Source: Streptomyces sp. SDr-06
GTDB taxonomy: Bacteria > Actinomycetota > Actinomycetes > Streptomycetales > Streptomycetaceae
Length of the DNA stretch: 64,000 bases
Reading direction: 5' to 3'
Assembly: GCF_003324565.1 (NCBI RefSeq)
Contig: NZ_QOLA01000001.1
Span: 248,001-312,000 of the forward strand
Program-made: the position numbers and the translations under genes
Shown here: positions 34,400 through 43,327 of the stretch, in pieces
Layout: each line of letters opens with the position of its first letter
Numbering within the stretch: the stretch's first letter is position 1
The notes under the pieces: generated by a model
Database searches by the model: none
What the model saw: the letters and a program-made list of their open reading frames with translations, nothing else
Told to the model about the DNA's origin: nothing

Positions 34400-35644
34400 A
34401 TGGGATTCCTCAACCCCCGCGCCTTGCGCTGGAAGATCGCCGCACTGGCCGCGGCCGCCTGCTGCGCCGTCGCCGCCGTCATCGGTGTCCTCGTCCACAA
34501 CGCGACCGCGGAGCACGGGCGCCGGGCGGGAGAGGACCGGTCGGCCGCTCAACTGCGCTCCGCGGAACAGGAGTTCAGCCGTACCGGCACGAGGCCCGCG
34601 GCCGCCGACCTCGGGCCGGAGCGGGAGCTTCCGGCGCCCCTGCGGGACAAGCTGGCCGCCACGCACCCGTCTGACGCGTACGCCCTCTGGTACGACCAGC
34701 GGCCGCCGAACTGGTACTGGATGTGGGCCGCCGTACGGGTCGACGGCCAAGTCCTCTCCGTGCGGACGGACATGAGCGCCGAGGTGCGCAGCCTTCAGCT
34801 CCTGGACCGCAGCATCGTCAAGGCCGTCCTGCTCGCCCTCGTCTTCGTCGTGCCGCTCGCCGCGCTCGCCACCGAGCCGGTCAACCGGCGGCTGCGCCAC
34901 GGCGCCCGCACCGCGCGCCGGATCGCCGACGGGGACCTGGACGCGCGCATCGAGCCCTCCGGCCGGGCGCGTGACGAGATCACCGAGATGTCCGCCGCCA
35001 TGGACGCGATGGCCGCCACCCTCCAGCGGAGGCTGGAGTCGGAGAAGCGGTTCACCGCCGACGTCGCCCACGAGCTGCGCACCCCCATGATGGGCCTGGT
35101 CACCGCCGCGGGGCTGCTCCCGGGTCACGACGAGGCGGCGGACCTGGTCCGCGAGGAGGTGGCGAGGCTGCGCGGTCTGATCGACGACCTCCTGGAGATC
35201 TCCCGCCTCGACGCGGGAGCCGAGGAGGCCCGGTACGACGCGGTCCCGCTGGGCGAGTTGGTCACGGATGTGGTCCGCCGCGGCGGGACCGGCGCCGAGG
35301 TGCGGTTCGAGGCCCCGGGCGTCGTGGAGACCGATCCGCGCCGGGTGGAGCGGATCGTCACCAACCTCGTGGCCAACGCGCACCGGCACGGCGCGGCCCC
35401 CGTCGTGGTCACGGTCGCCGGGAGCCGGATCAGTGTGCGCGACCACGGTCCGGGGTTCCCCGCCGACCTGCTCGCCCACGGACCCCAGCGCTTCCGCACC
35501 GAGTCGGCCGAACGCGGTCACGGACACGGCCTCGGCCTGACCATCGCGGTCGGCCAGTCCGCGGTCCTCGGCGCCCGGCTGACGTTCGCCAACGCGCCGG
35601 AGGGCGGCGCGCTCGCCACCCTCGAACTCGCGGACGCGCCCTGA
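34400..35644 (+). CDS. OmpR-associated sensor histidine kinase, CseC-like
   Basis: A 414-residue kinase with a first membrane segment at residues 12-32, an extracytoplasmic sensor of about 105 residues and a second segment at 138-158. A HAMP domain follows (TARRIADGDLDARIEP), then the H box FTADVAHELRTPM, the N box NLVANAHRHG and the G boxes DHGPGFP and GHGHGLGLTIAVG. It is the partner of the response regulator just upstream. The VanJ-like gene in front suggests that it senses cell-wall antibiotic stress. Confidence 0.9.
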   Translation: MGFLNPRALRWKIAALAAAACCAVAAVIGVLVHNATAEHGRRAGEDRSAAQLRSAEQEFSRTGTRPAAADLGPERELPAPLRDKLAATHPSDAYALWYDQRPPNWYWMWAAVRVDGQVLSVRTDMSAEVRSLQLLDRSIVKAVLLALVFVVPLAALATEPVNRRLRHGARTARRIADGDLDARIEPSGRARDEITEMSAAMDAMAATLQRRLESEKRFTADVAHELRTPMMGLVTAAGLLPGHDEAADLVREEVARLRGLIDDLLEISRLDAGAEEARYDAVPLGELVTDVVRRGGTGAEVRFEAPGVVETDPRRVERIVTNLVANAHRHGAAPVVVTVAGSRISVRDHGPGFPADLLAHGPQRFRTESAERGHGHGLGLTIAVGQSAVLGARLTFANAPEGGALATLELADAP

Positions 35645-35648
35645 GAGT

Positions 35649-36512
35649 TCAGGCCAGCTTGGGCAGCAACAGCTCGATGTCCTGGGCGGACAGCTCGATC
35701 CCGAAGATGTCGGTGAGCACCTTGGGCACCTCGTGCGGCTCCAGCTCCCGGCTCTCGGGCGGCCCCGGCACGCCCGGCCTGACCGTGGTCAGGGTGCGGT
35801 GGTCCAGCAGGTGCAGCCGGTCGGGGTGGATGCGCTGCAGGAAGACGCGGTCGCTGAAGGCCGAGCGGGGGTGGGAGGCACCGAAGTGGTTGGAGACCTG
35901 GAGGTCGACCGGGTACTGGCGGTGGAGCGTGAAGGTGTGCCGGACCATCCACCCGTCGGCGGTGACCTCGGTGTGCGCGTCCGGCGACTCGCGCTTGCCC
36001 GCGGGCTGGTAGAGCGCCCACCCCTCCTCGCCCGGGGAGACCTCCTGCCGCCTCAGCCGGTACTCCCACACCCCGTCGGACACATCCGTCGCGTCGGTCA
36101 GCTCGATGAGGTCGAGCGGGCTCGATCCGAAGCCGATGTCGCTCAGCCAGCGCTTTCCCTCCAGCTCGACGATCACCATGGCATGCGTCTCGGGTCTGAT
36201 CCTGGTCGACCCCATCCGGACCCGGCCCTGGACGACGAAGAACGAGAACCCGAGACGTTCCAGGGCCGCCGCGTAGAGGGTGACGTGCTCGAAGCAGGTG
36301 CCGCCGCGCGGGTTGGCGACCAACTTGGCCTGGACGGAGGGGAGGTCGAGCGGCCGGTGTTTGCGGAGCACGGCTTCCAGGTTCTCCCACCGTACGGAGA
36401 GCACATGGGCCCGGTGCAGCGCGCGCAGCGTCGCCAGGGAGGGGGTGAGGTCCCCCGCGTAACCGAGGTGCGCCAGATAGGCGTCGAGGTCGAGGGCGTC
36501 GCCGTTCCACAT
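35649..36512 (-). CDS. nat: Arylamine N-acetyltransferase
   Basis: A 287-residue enzyme starting at ATG 36512 behind AAGGAGA. The catalytic triad is in place: Cys73 in RGGTCFEH, His110 in PETHAMVIVE and Asp125 in WLSDIGFGS. It transfers the acetyl group of acetyl-CoA to arylamines and hydrazines. In actinomycetes NAT homologues also act as amide synthases closing ansamycin polyketides (RifF type); no polyketide synthase is in the window, so a detoxifying role is more likely. It converges on the histidine kinase gene with only 4 bases between stops. Confidence 0.9.
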   Translation of the reverse strand: MWNGDALDLDAYLAHLGYAGDLTPSLATLRALHRAHVLSVRWENLEAVLRKHRPLDLPSVQAKLVANPRGGTCFEHVTLYAAALERLGFSFFVVQGRVRMGSTRIRPETHAMVIVELEGKRWLSDIGFGSSPLDLIELTDATDVSDGVWEYRLRRQEVSPGEEGWALYQPAGKRESPDAHTEVTADGWMVRHTFTLHRQYPVDLQVSNHFGASHPRSAFSDRVFLQRIHPDRLHLLDHRTLTTVRPGVPGPPESRELEPHEVPKVLTDIFGIELSAQDIELLLPKLA

Positions 36513-36707
36513 GGGGAGCGTCTCCTTGGTGTTGTCACGTCACGTACCGCGTTAAGCGATCTTCGCGGGGGTGCTATTCCACCCGGGCCATGATCCATCG
36601 CTTCCGGTCGGTGCCGGTGGGGGGCGGCCGGCGTTCCTCGTGACCGGCCCTGACGCGGGCACAGCCGGGTGTGCGAGACTTCCGGCCACTTCGTGAAGGG
36701 GGGCGCG

Positions 36708-37412
36708 ATGAGCGGCGGCGAAAAGACGCGCGGCGGGAAACGGCCGGCTGCGGCGGTACGGGGGCTCGGGCCGCGCGGCATGGCCCTGGCGTGGGCCGTC
36801 GTCGTGGTGGTGGCCACGGTGAGCACCCTCGGCCCCGCGCTGCTCGACTTCGGCCTGGGGGTCGTTTTCGGCCTCATCATGTTGATCGTCCTCTACGCCT
36901 GGGTGTTGCGCCACATCGCCTTCGGCAGCAGACCCGTACCGCGCTGGGCCCGGGTGACGTACTGGGTCGGCGGCGCCCTGATGGTCGTCGGCGCGGTGCA
37001 CGCGCCGGACGCCTTCTTGGCCCTCACCGGCAAGCAGGGGACGGCCACCATCGCGTACGCGTCGACGGAGACCGGGTCGCACGGCACGAAGTACCTCCAG
37101 TGCTGGGTCGACCTGCCGGACGGCAACACCGAGAAACTCCCCAGGACCGGCGCGTGTCCCGCTCCCCGAGGGGCGGCCCGGACCGTGGTCTATTCGCCGG
37201 GCGGCGTCGTGGCCCCGCTCCTCACGGCGAAGAGCGGCCTGCTGTGGTGGTGGGCGGCCGGCTTCCAGCTCGCGGGCCTCGCGATGCTGACCACCACCGC
37301 CGTTCTGACGGTCCACGACCCCGTCCGGGAGCGGCAGTTGGGGCGGGTGTCCACGGGACAGGCCAGGAAGCGGAGGCCCCAGGGGCCCTCGCGGTACCGG
37401 CGCGGCCACTGA
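36708..37412 (+). CDS. Hypothetical membrane protein, 234 aa
   Basis: Starts at ATG 36708 behind AAGGGGGG. It has four predicted membrane segments (about residues 26-44, 48-68, 78-98 and 180-203). Between segments 3 and 4 lies a small extracytoplasmic or cytosolic beta-domain (GTATIAYASTETGSHGTKYL) that resembles DUF3592-type regions. The C-terminus is Arg/Lys rich. No function can be assigned. Confidence 0.7.
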   Translation: MSGGEKTRGGKRPAAAVRGLGPRGMALAWAVVVVVATVSTLGPALLDFGLGVVFGLIMLIVLYAWVLRHIAFGSRPVPRWARVTYWVGGALMVVGAVHAPDAFLALTGKQGTATIAYASTETGSHGTKYLQCWVDLPDGNTEKLPRTGACPAPRGAARTVVYSPGGVVAPLLTAKSGLLWWWAAGFQLAGLAMLTTTAVLTVHDPVRERQLGRVSTGQARKRRPQGPSRYRRGH

Positions 37413-37719
37413 CGGAGCGCGCCTGGAGCGAGCCGGCCACACCAGGGAGGGGAAGCCCGGCGCGGCCCGACCCGCACGTTCAGCGTGCGCCTCACTTCCC
37501 CCGCTGCCAAGGGGTGTTGACGACAACGCGTAAGGAAAATCCTGCGGTATGGGACAGGAATGAGGCAGTCTGAAGGGTGGGGCGCATGTGACTACGCACC
37601 GCGACCGGCGCGGCTGCCCTTATGGACCCCCACCCATGATCATTTATCAAAACGCCTGGTCCGGAAGCTTGGCCGGGGGGTCATGGTGGCCACGTGGAGC
37701 GACTGGCAGGCTCCCGGAC
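37413..37719 (+). promoter_or_regulatory. Intergenic region upstream of the efflux adaptor
   Basis: About 300 bases without a credible gene. TTGACG at 37516-37521 and AT-richer stretches at 37528-37545 and around 37637-37651 are promoter-like; no clear -10 at a standard distance is evident. Confidence 0.35.
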
Positions 37720-39045
37720 ATGAAGGTCCTTCCGCGGCTCCATAAAGCCGTCCTGTTGAACTCGGCGCTCGGTGTAGTGCTCATCGCGGCCGTGGGCGGT
37801 GCTTACGCGGTGGTGAACTCCGGCGACACCTCCCGCCCCACGCGCACCGACACCCGTACGGCCGCCGTCTCCACGGGAAAGGTGCAGGCGACCGTCACCG
37901 GGGCCGGGCTGCTCACCTCGCCGAGCGACGCCGGGGTCAACTTCACCACCGGCGGGCAGCTGACCGAGGTCGAGGTCAAGGCCGGTGACAAGGTCACCAA
38001 GGGCCAGGTGCTCGCGAAGGTCGACGACACCGCGCCGCGCCAGGCGCTCGCCCAGGCCAAGACGGCGCTGGTGGCCGCCAAGGCGAACCTCGGCAGGGTG
38101 CAGGAGGGCCAGCCGGCCAGCCCACCGGCCGGTTCCGGCGGCAACCCGTCGGGCGCACCGAGCCACGCTCCGAGCCCGTCCGCGTCGGGCTCGACCACGC
38201 CCAGCCCGACCGCGAAGCCTTCGGATTCGCCCACCGCCACTCCCTCGCAGTCCACGAAGGCCGGGACCATCGCCGGGATATCGATGCGGAACGCCTCCTA
38301 CGTCGGCGTGGTGCCCGTCGCCAACCCGTCCGTGGACCCCAACCTCCTCATCCAGGCCCAGGCACAGGTCTCCCAGGCGCAGAGTGCGCTGGACACCGCG
38401 CAGCGCACGCTCGACGGCACGGTGCTGACCGCGCCGGTCGACGGCACGGTCGCCTCGGTGGCCGCCTCGGTCGGCCAGACGGTGACCGGCACGACCTACG
38501 CCGCCGGACCGGGCACCACGGCGGGTACGGCACCGGCCCCCGCCGTCACGGGCGGCACCTCCGCCGCGCCGACCGGCTTCATCGTGCTCACCAACCCGAC
38601 CGGGATGCAGGTCAAGGCCAATGTCTCGGAGGCCGACGCGCTCCGGCTCAAGCCCGGCCAGAACGCCACCGTGACCCTGACCGCGCAGTCGACCACCGTG
38701 CTCAACGCGAAGGTCCTCTCGGTCAGCACGCTCGCGGTCAACGGGGGTGTCGGCGCCGGGGCGCAGTACCCCGTGACGCTCGACCTCATGGGCCCGACGA
38801 AGGACCTGCACACCGGGCAGGGCGTCACCGTCCAGATCGTCGCGGGCGAGGCGTCCGACGCCCTGTTCGTGCCGACCGCGGCGTTGAGCGGCACCGGCAC
38901 CAAGCGCATGGTCACCGTGGTCGCGCAGGACGGCACCGCGCACCCCGCGGAGGTGACGGTGGGCGTCGAGAGCGACACCAACACCCAGATCACCAGCGGT
39001 CTGACGCAGGGTCAGAAGGTGCGGATCACCACCGTGGCTCCCTGA
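37720..39045 (+). CDS. HlyD/MacA-type efflux adaptor (membrane fusion protein)
   Basis: A 441-residue protein starting at ATG 37720. One N-terminal membrane anchor (residues 11-32) is followed by a split biotinyl-lipoyl domain: GQLTEVEVKAGDKVTKGQVL before and LTAPVDGTVASVAASVGQTV after a helical region. That region is interrupted by a low-complexity Pro/Ser/Thr insert (residues about 135-180). The beta-barrel and membrane-proximal domains follow (VKANVSEADALRLKPGQNAT). Such adaptors normally work with an ABC transporter (MacB type), but no ATPase or permease gene is adjacent; only a small membrane protein follows. Confidence 0.82.
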   Translation: MKVLPRLHKAVLLNSALGVVLIAAVGGAYAVVNSGDTSRPTRTDTRTAAVSTGKVQATVTGAGLLTSPSDAGVNFTTGGQLTEVEVKAGDKVTKGQVLAKVDDTAPRQALAQAKTALVAAKANLGRVQEGQPASPPAGSGGNPSGAPSHAPSPSASGSTTPSPTAKPSDSPTATPSQSTKAGTIAGISMRNASYVGVVPVANPSVDPNLLIQAQAQVSQAQSALDTAQRTLDGTVLTAPVDGTVASVAASVGQTVTGTTYAAGPGTTAGTAPAPAVTGGTSAAPTGFIVLTNPTGMQVKANVSEADALRLKPGQNATVTLTAQSTTVLNAKVLSVSTLAVNGGVGAGAQYPVTLDLMGPTKDLHTGQGVTVQIVAGEASDALFVPTAALSGTGTKRMVTVVAQDGTAHPAEVTVGVESDTNTQITSGLTQGQKVRITTVAP

Positions 39046-39161
39046 GCCCACGGTGACCCGGCCCGGCCGGACGCGCCGGCCACGGCCCCGCGCGCCGGAT
39101 CCACCGGGCCGTCACGGCCGCACCGCCCCCGCACCCACCAGGACAAGGGAGTACCCAAGAC

Positions 39162-39470
39162 ATGGTCCGAGACCGTGACGCGTTCACGAAGCCCGACGGC
39201 CAGGACCCCGCACCGGACGCCCCGGCGTCCGCCACCCCGCCCGTCCTCAACGCGGTGCCCGCCGGGGCGCCCGAGCCGACGGCCGCGGGCACCCAGCAGC
39301 TGCGGACCGCCCACGTCGTGGCGACACCGCCCGCACCGGACACCGAGACGAAGCGAGGCGGCACGCCGTGGCGCGAACTGCCGTGGCTGACGCTGCTCCT
39401 GGCCGTCGGCATCGTCGCGGCGCTGGCCTTCATCGCGGGTGTCCTGGTGGAGAAGCACCACCTCCAGTAG
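39162..39470 (+). CDS. Small single-pass membrane protein, 102 aa
   Basis: Starts at ATG 39162 behind AAGGGAG. Residues 1-70 are Pro/Ala-rich and probably disordered, and one membrane segment (residues 73-94, LPWLTLLLAVGIVAALAFIA) precedes the short tail VLVEKHHLQ. It lies 116 bases after the adaptor gene on the same strand and may be co-expressed with it. No known domain. Confidence 0.7.
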   Translation: MVRDRDAFTKPDGQDPAPDAPASATPPVLNAVPAGAPEPTAAGTQQLRTAHVVATPPAPDTETKRGGTPWRELPWLTLLLAVGIVAALAFIAGVLVEKHHLQ

Positions 39471-39483
39471 CGGGCGCGGCCGG

Positions 39484-40314
39484 TCAGGGGGCGATGGGCA
39501 GCCGGCGCTTGTGCTCGGTGAGGCGGTAGCGGTTGACGATCGTCTCGAAGGCCCGCGCGTCCACCGGCTTGCCCTCCAGGAAGTCGTCGATGTCGTCGTA
39601 GGTGACACCGAGGGCGTCCTCGTCGGCCTTGCCCGGGTCGAGGGTCTCCAGGTCGGCGGTGGGGGTCTTCCACACCAGTTCGGCGGGGGCGCCCAGGGCG
39701 TCCGCGACGGCTCGCACCCGCCGCTTGGTCAGACCCGTCAGCGGTACCAGGTCGGCCGCGCCGTCACCGAACTTGGTGAAGAACCCGGAGACCGCCTCGG
39801 CCGCGTGGTCGGTGCCGACCACCAGCCCGTTGTGCGCCCCGGCGACCGCGTACTGGGCGATCATGCGCTGGCGGGCCTTGATGTTGCCGTGCACGAAGTC
39901 CTGGTGGCCCTCGTCGCGGAAGCCCACCCCGGCGGCCAGCGCCGCCTGGAGCGCGGCGTCGCTCGCGGGCCTGATGTCCACGGTCAGCACGTGATCGGCG
40001 CGGATGAAGGCCAGCGCGACCTGGGCGTCGCGCTCGTCGGCCTGGACGCCGTAGGGCAGTCGCATCGCGTAGAACCGCGCCTCGTGTCCGGCGGCCCTGG
40101 CCCGCTCCACGGCGAGCTGGCACAGCCGGCCGGCCGTGGTGGAGTCGACACCGCCGCTGATGCCGAGGACGAGGGAGCGCAGACCGGTGGAGGTCAGCCG
40201 CTCGGCGAGGAAGGCCACCCGGCGCTCGATCTCCCGCTCGGCCTCGAAGATCTCGGCGACCTCCAGCTCCCGGGCGATCTCCTGCTGCAGGGCTATGGAC
40301 GCCGACTCGCTCAC
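39484..40314 (-). CDS. nadE: Ammonia-dependent NAD synthetase
   Basis: A 276-residue cytosolic enzyme that amidates nicotinic acid adenine dinucleotide to NAD with ATP and ammonia. The GTG start (40312-40314) has AAGGAG six bases upstream, giving a protein the size of E. coli NadE. The PP-loop signature [17 protein letters not shown] is at about residue 48. The family stretches [17 protein letters not shown] and [21 protein letters not shown] are intact, and KTPTADLE is near the end. No glutaminase domain, so it is the ammonia-using form. Confidence 0.95.
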   Translation of the reverse strand: MSESASIALQQEIARELEVAEIFEAEREIERRVAFLAERLTSTGLRSLVLGISGGVDSTTAGRLCQLAVERARAAGHEARFYAMRLPYGVQADERDAQVALAFIRADHVLTVDIRPASDAALQAALAAGVGFRDEGHQDFVHGNIKARQRMIAQYAVAGAHNGLVVGTDHAAEAVSGFFTKFGDGAADLVPLTGLTKRRVRAVADALGAPAELVWKTPTADLETLDPGKADEDALGVTYDDIDDFLEGKPVDARAFETIVNRYRLTEHKRRLPIAP

Positions 40315-40447
40315 GTCTGCTCCTTGTTCCGGTTTCACGGTGTTCATGCGGTGGATGTGCTGTCACGCCCACCCTAACCAAGCCGGTCCGGCGCGCCGGG
40401 CCCGGACCGATGTGCGCGAGTACACGGATCCCTCGCCGTACGCGCGC

Positions 40448-41017
40448 TCAGCCCTCGGCGTGGACCGTCCGCCTCTTCTTCAGGACGGCCGCGATCCTCC
40501 GGCACCAGTCCCGGTGCTCCTGCTCGAAGGCCAGGCCGCGCAGGCACGTCAGATAGGGGCCGACGCGCTCGCCGTGGAGCAGGAACTCCTCCTCGCTCGC
40601 CTCCCCTCTCAACTGCCGCAGCAGCGCGCCGAGCAGCTCGATCTTGGCATCGGCCGCGGCCGCCCGCTCCTCGAGCTGTTCGATCACCGGGGCGGTGCCG
40701 ATGCGGTCGGCGGTCTGGACCTTGACGAGCAGGTCGTCGCGGATGAAGGACGGCTTCGAGGCGGTGGCGGCGAAGTGCTCCAGCTCGGCGCGGCCCGCCT
40801 CGGTGACCCGGAAGAGCCGCTTGTTGGGACGGGTCTCCTGGACCACCTGGCGCCCGGCGACGAGCCCGTCCTTCTCCAGTTTGGTGAGCTCGGCGTAGAG
40901 CTGCTGGGGCAGGGCGTGCCAGAAGTTCGCGACGCCGATGTCGAACGCCTTGGCCAGTTGGTAGCCGCTGTACTCGCCGTCGAGCAGCGCGGCGAGCACG
41001 GCATGTCGCAGGGCCAT
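40448..41017 (-). CDS. PadR-family transcriptional regulator
   Basis: A 189-residue regulator. The N-terminal winged helix starts ALRHAVLAALLDGEYSGYQL and continues with ANFWHALPQQLYAELTKLEKDG and RLFRVTEAGRAELEHF, typical of PadR. The C-terminal part is a Glu/Arg-rich helical dimerisation domain (Vir-like C-terminus). It is divergent from a SnoaL-like gene, with a long perfect dyad between the two starts that is very likely its operator. Confidence 0.9.
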   Translation of the reverse strand: MALRHAVLAALLDGEYSGYQLAKAFDIGVANFWHALPQQLYAELTKLEKDGLVAGRQVVQETRPNKRLFRVTEAGRAELEHFAATASKPSFIRDDLLVKVQTADRIGTAPVIEQLEERAAAADAKIELLGALLRQLRGEASEEEFLLHGERVGPYLTCLRGLAFEQEHRDWCRRIAAVLKKRRTVHAEG

Positions 41018-41055
41018 CGCGGCTCCCCCTTCCCTTTCCTCGCCCTCCGCTGCAT

Positions 41056-41093
41056 CATACTCAAGGAATTGACTAGTCAGATTATTGAGTATG
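41056..41093. promoter_or_regulatory. 38-bp dyad, probable PadR operator
   Basis: CATACTCAA (41056-41064) and TTGAGTATG (41085-41093) are perfect inverted 9-mers. Exactly concentric with them is the palindrome TGACTAGTCA (41070-41079). The dyad sits between the divergent PadR and SnoaL-like starts and covers both promoter regions. Confidence 0.75.
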
Positions 41094-41106
41094 AGGAGGG
41101 GTTGTC

Positions 41107-41538
41107 ATGGAGACCGCCGATCGCTTCCGCGAGGCCGTGGAGAAGCGTGATCTCGCCGCGTTCGAGGACTTGTTCACCGAGGACGTCCGGCTGTACAGCC
41201 CGGTGAAGTTCGTCCCGTTCGAGGGCAGGCCCATGGTGCTCGGGCTCTTCGGAGTCCTGCTCCGCGTCTTCGAGGACCTGCGCTACATCGGGCGGTTCGA
41301 GGGCACGGCCGAGACCAGCACCGACGGCGAAGAGGCCCCGTCCGTGGTCCTGCCGTTCCGGGCCACCGTGGACGGCAAGCAGATCCACGGCATCGACCTG
41401 CTCCAGTTCGACGACGCGGGCCTGATCAAGGAGTTCACGGTGATGGTCCGCCCGCAGTCCGCCGTGCAGGCACTGGGCCAGGCGGTGCTGGCAGGGCTGG
41501 TGGCCGACGGACTCGCCCCCGCGCCCGCCGACCATTGA
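41107..41538 (+). CDS. SnoaL/NTF2-like fold protein
   Basis: A 143-residue protein starting at ATG 41107 behind GAGGAGG. The pattern is that of a SnoaL-like cone-shaped barrel: METADRFREAVEKRDLAAFE with the helix start, then DLFTEDVRLYSPVKFVPFEG and a final strand LIKEFTVMVRP. Members are cyclases, isomerases or small-molecule binding proteins. It is divergent from the PadR gene and probably repressed by it through the shared dyad. Confidence 0.82.
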   Translation: METADRFREAVEKRDLAAFEDLFTEDVRLYSPVKFVPFEGRPMVLGLFGVLLRVFEDLRYIGRFEGTAETSTDGEEAPSVVLPFRATVDGKQIHGIDLLQFDDAGLIKEFTVMVRPQSAVQALGQAVLAGLVADGLAPAPADH

Positions 41539-41557
41539 CCGGCGCGGCCCGGCCCCG

Positions 41558-42388
41558 CTATCCGGTCAGGGTCTGAGTGCCCAGGACCGCGAGGAGTTCG
41601 AGGCGCTCGGCGTCCTGGCTGCCGGGTTCGGCCGTGTAGATCATGATGCGGAGGTCGCTGCCCGCGACGCTCAGCAGGTCGCAGTCCAGGGTCACGGCCC
41701 CCACCTCGGGGTGGTCGACGGTCTTGCGGGACGCCTCGTGGTGGCCCACCGCTCCGCCGTCCCACAGCTCGGCGAACCGGTCGCTGTGCGCCCGCAGGTC
41801 GGCCACCAGCCGCCGAAGCCGCCGGTCCGCGGGATACCGCCGCAGCGCCGTACGCAGGTCGGCGACCACCGCGCTCTGCAGCGCGGCGCGTGACTGCGAG
41901 GAGTGGCGGACCCGGCCGCCCGGGCCGACGAAGGCGCGCCACGCGCCGTTGCGGTCCCGCCCCTGCCGCTCCCCCATCAGCGCCGTGTACAGCGGGTTGG
42001 CGAGCAGCAGCGTCCACGAGGCGTCGGAGACGGCGACGGGCGTGCCGCCCAGCCGGTCCAGCATCCGGTGCACGCTCGGCGTGATGTACGCGGGCACCGT
42101 GCCCTGCCCGGGCGGCACGAGCCCCGCGGCGTGGAACAGGTGCTCGCGTTCGGCGGCCGACAGCCGCAGCGCCCTCCCGAGGGCCTCGACGACCTGCTCC
42201 GACGGGTTGGCCGCCCGGCCCTGTTCCAGCCGGGTCACATAGTCGACCGAGATCCCCGCGAGCATCGCCAGCTCCTCGCGGCGCAGCCCGGCCGCGCGCC
42301 GATGCCCGCCGGTGGGCAGCCCGGCCGCCTCCGGGGCGACCCGGTCGCGCCAGTGCCGCACCATCCGTCCGAACTCCGTGCTCGCCAT
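41558..42388 (-). CDS. Helix-turn-helix regulator with MmyB-like ligand domain
   Basis: About 276 residues starting at ATG 42388 (42397 possible). The XRE-type helix-turn-helix is RRAAGLRREELAMLAGISVD then YVTRLEQGRAANPSEQV. The C-terminal MmyB-like PAS-type domain has VHRMLDRLGGTPVAVSDASW and LANPLYTALMG. This is a common streptomycete regulator family in which the gene usually controls a divergent oxidoreductase; here the divergent neighbour is an SDR gene. Confidence 0.9.
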   Translation of the reverse strand: MASTEFGRMVRHWRDRVAPEAAGLPTGGHRRAAGLRREELAMLAGISVDYVTRLEQGRAANPSEQVVEALGRALRLSAAEREHLFHAAGLVPPGQGTVPAYITPSVHRMLDRLGGTPVAVSDASWTLLLANPLYTALMGERQGRDRNGAWRAFVGPGGRVRHSSQSRAALQSAVVADLRTALRRYPADRRLRRLVADLRAHSDRFAELWDGGAVGHHEASRKTVDHPEVGAVTLDCDLLSVAGSDLRIMIYTAEPGSQDAERLELLAVLGTQTLTG

Positions 42389-42491
42389 GCCCCCCACTGT
42401 GCACCGTCGCCCGGGCGTCGTCCTGGTACTGGCAGTCCCAGGAAGCGGGGACTCCTGGCTGCCACCCGCCGCGCGCCGTCAGCATGGAGCC

Positions 42492-43199
42492 ATGACCACC
42501 ACACTGATCACCGGAGCGAACAAGGGTCTCGGTTTCGAGACCGCCCGGCGCCTCGTCGCCGCGGGCCACACCGTCTACCTCGGCAGCCGCGACGAGGAAC
42601 GCGGCCGGCTCGCCGCCGAGCGGCTCGGCGCGCGGACCGTACGGCTCGACGTCACCGACGACGCGTCGGTGCGGGCCGCGGTCGCGGTCATCGAGGCCGA
42701 CGGCGGTCTCGACGTCCTCGTCAACAACGCGGGGATCGAGGTCCGGGAGGCCGGGAACGCCGTGGTCGGGGCGGCCGACGCGACCGCCGACCACATGCGG
42801 CAGGTATTCGAGACCAACGTCTTCGGCACCGTCCGCGTCACCCACGCCTTCCTCCCGCTGCTGCGGCGTTCGGCCGCCCCCGTCATCGTGAACGTGAGCA
42901 GCGGCCTGGCCTCCCTCACCCAGGTCACCGACCCGTCCACACCGGCGTACGGATACCCGGGCGTCGCCTACCCGGCGTCGAAGACCGCGCTCAACATGAT
43001 CACCGTGCAGTACGCGAAGGCGTTCCCGGCCCTGCGGATCAACGCGGTGGAGCCCGGCTTCACCAGGACCGATCTGAACGGCAACACCGGCGTCCAGACC
43101 GTCGAGCAGGGCGCCGACATCATCGTCCGCATGGCCCAGACCGGTCCCGACGGCCCCACCGGCGGCTACTTCGACGCCAACGGCCCGCTCCCCTGGTAG
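42492..43199 (+). CDS. Short-chain dehydrogenase/reductase
   Basis: A 235-residue SDR starting at ATG 42492. The cofactor motif TGANKGLG is at residues 7-14, NNAG near residue 80 and the catalytic Ser/Tyr/Lys in VNVSSGLASL and YPASKTALN (YxxSK form). Preference for NADP(H) is suggested by SRDEERG after beta2. It is divergent from the MmyB-type regulator gene and probably controlled by it. Substrate unknown. Confidence 0.9.
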   Translation: MTTTLITGANKGLGFETARRLVAAGHTVYLGSRDEERGRLAAERLGARTVRLDVTDDASVRAAVAVIEADGGLDVLVNNAGIEVREAGNAVVGAADATADHMRQVFETNVFGTVRVTHAFLPLLRRSAAPVIVNVSSGLASLTQVTDPSTPAYGYPGVAYPASKTALNMITVQYAKAFPALRINAVEPGFTRTDLNGNTGVQTVEQGADIIVRMAQTGPDGPTGGYFDANGPLPW

Positions 43200-43327
43200 T
43201 CCGCCCGTGCCGGGCGCCGGGACGCGGCCGTCGCAATGCCCGCGTCGAGATGCCGGAGGGAGGGAGCTGTACGAGGGTGGGTACGCGGTCAGGCTGCTGG
43301 CCGTCCGGACCGAGGAGCCCGTGAACC

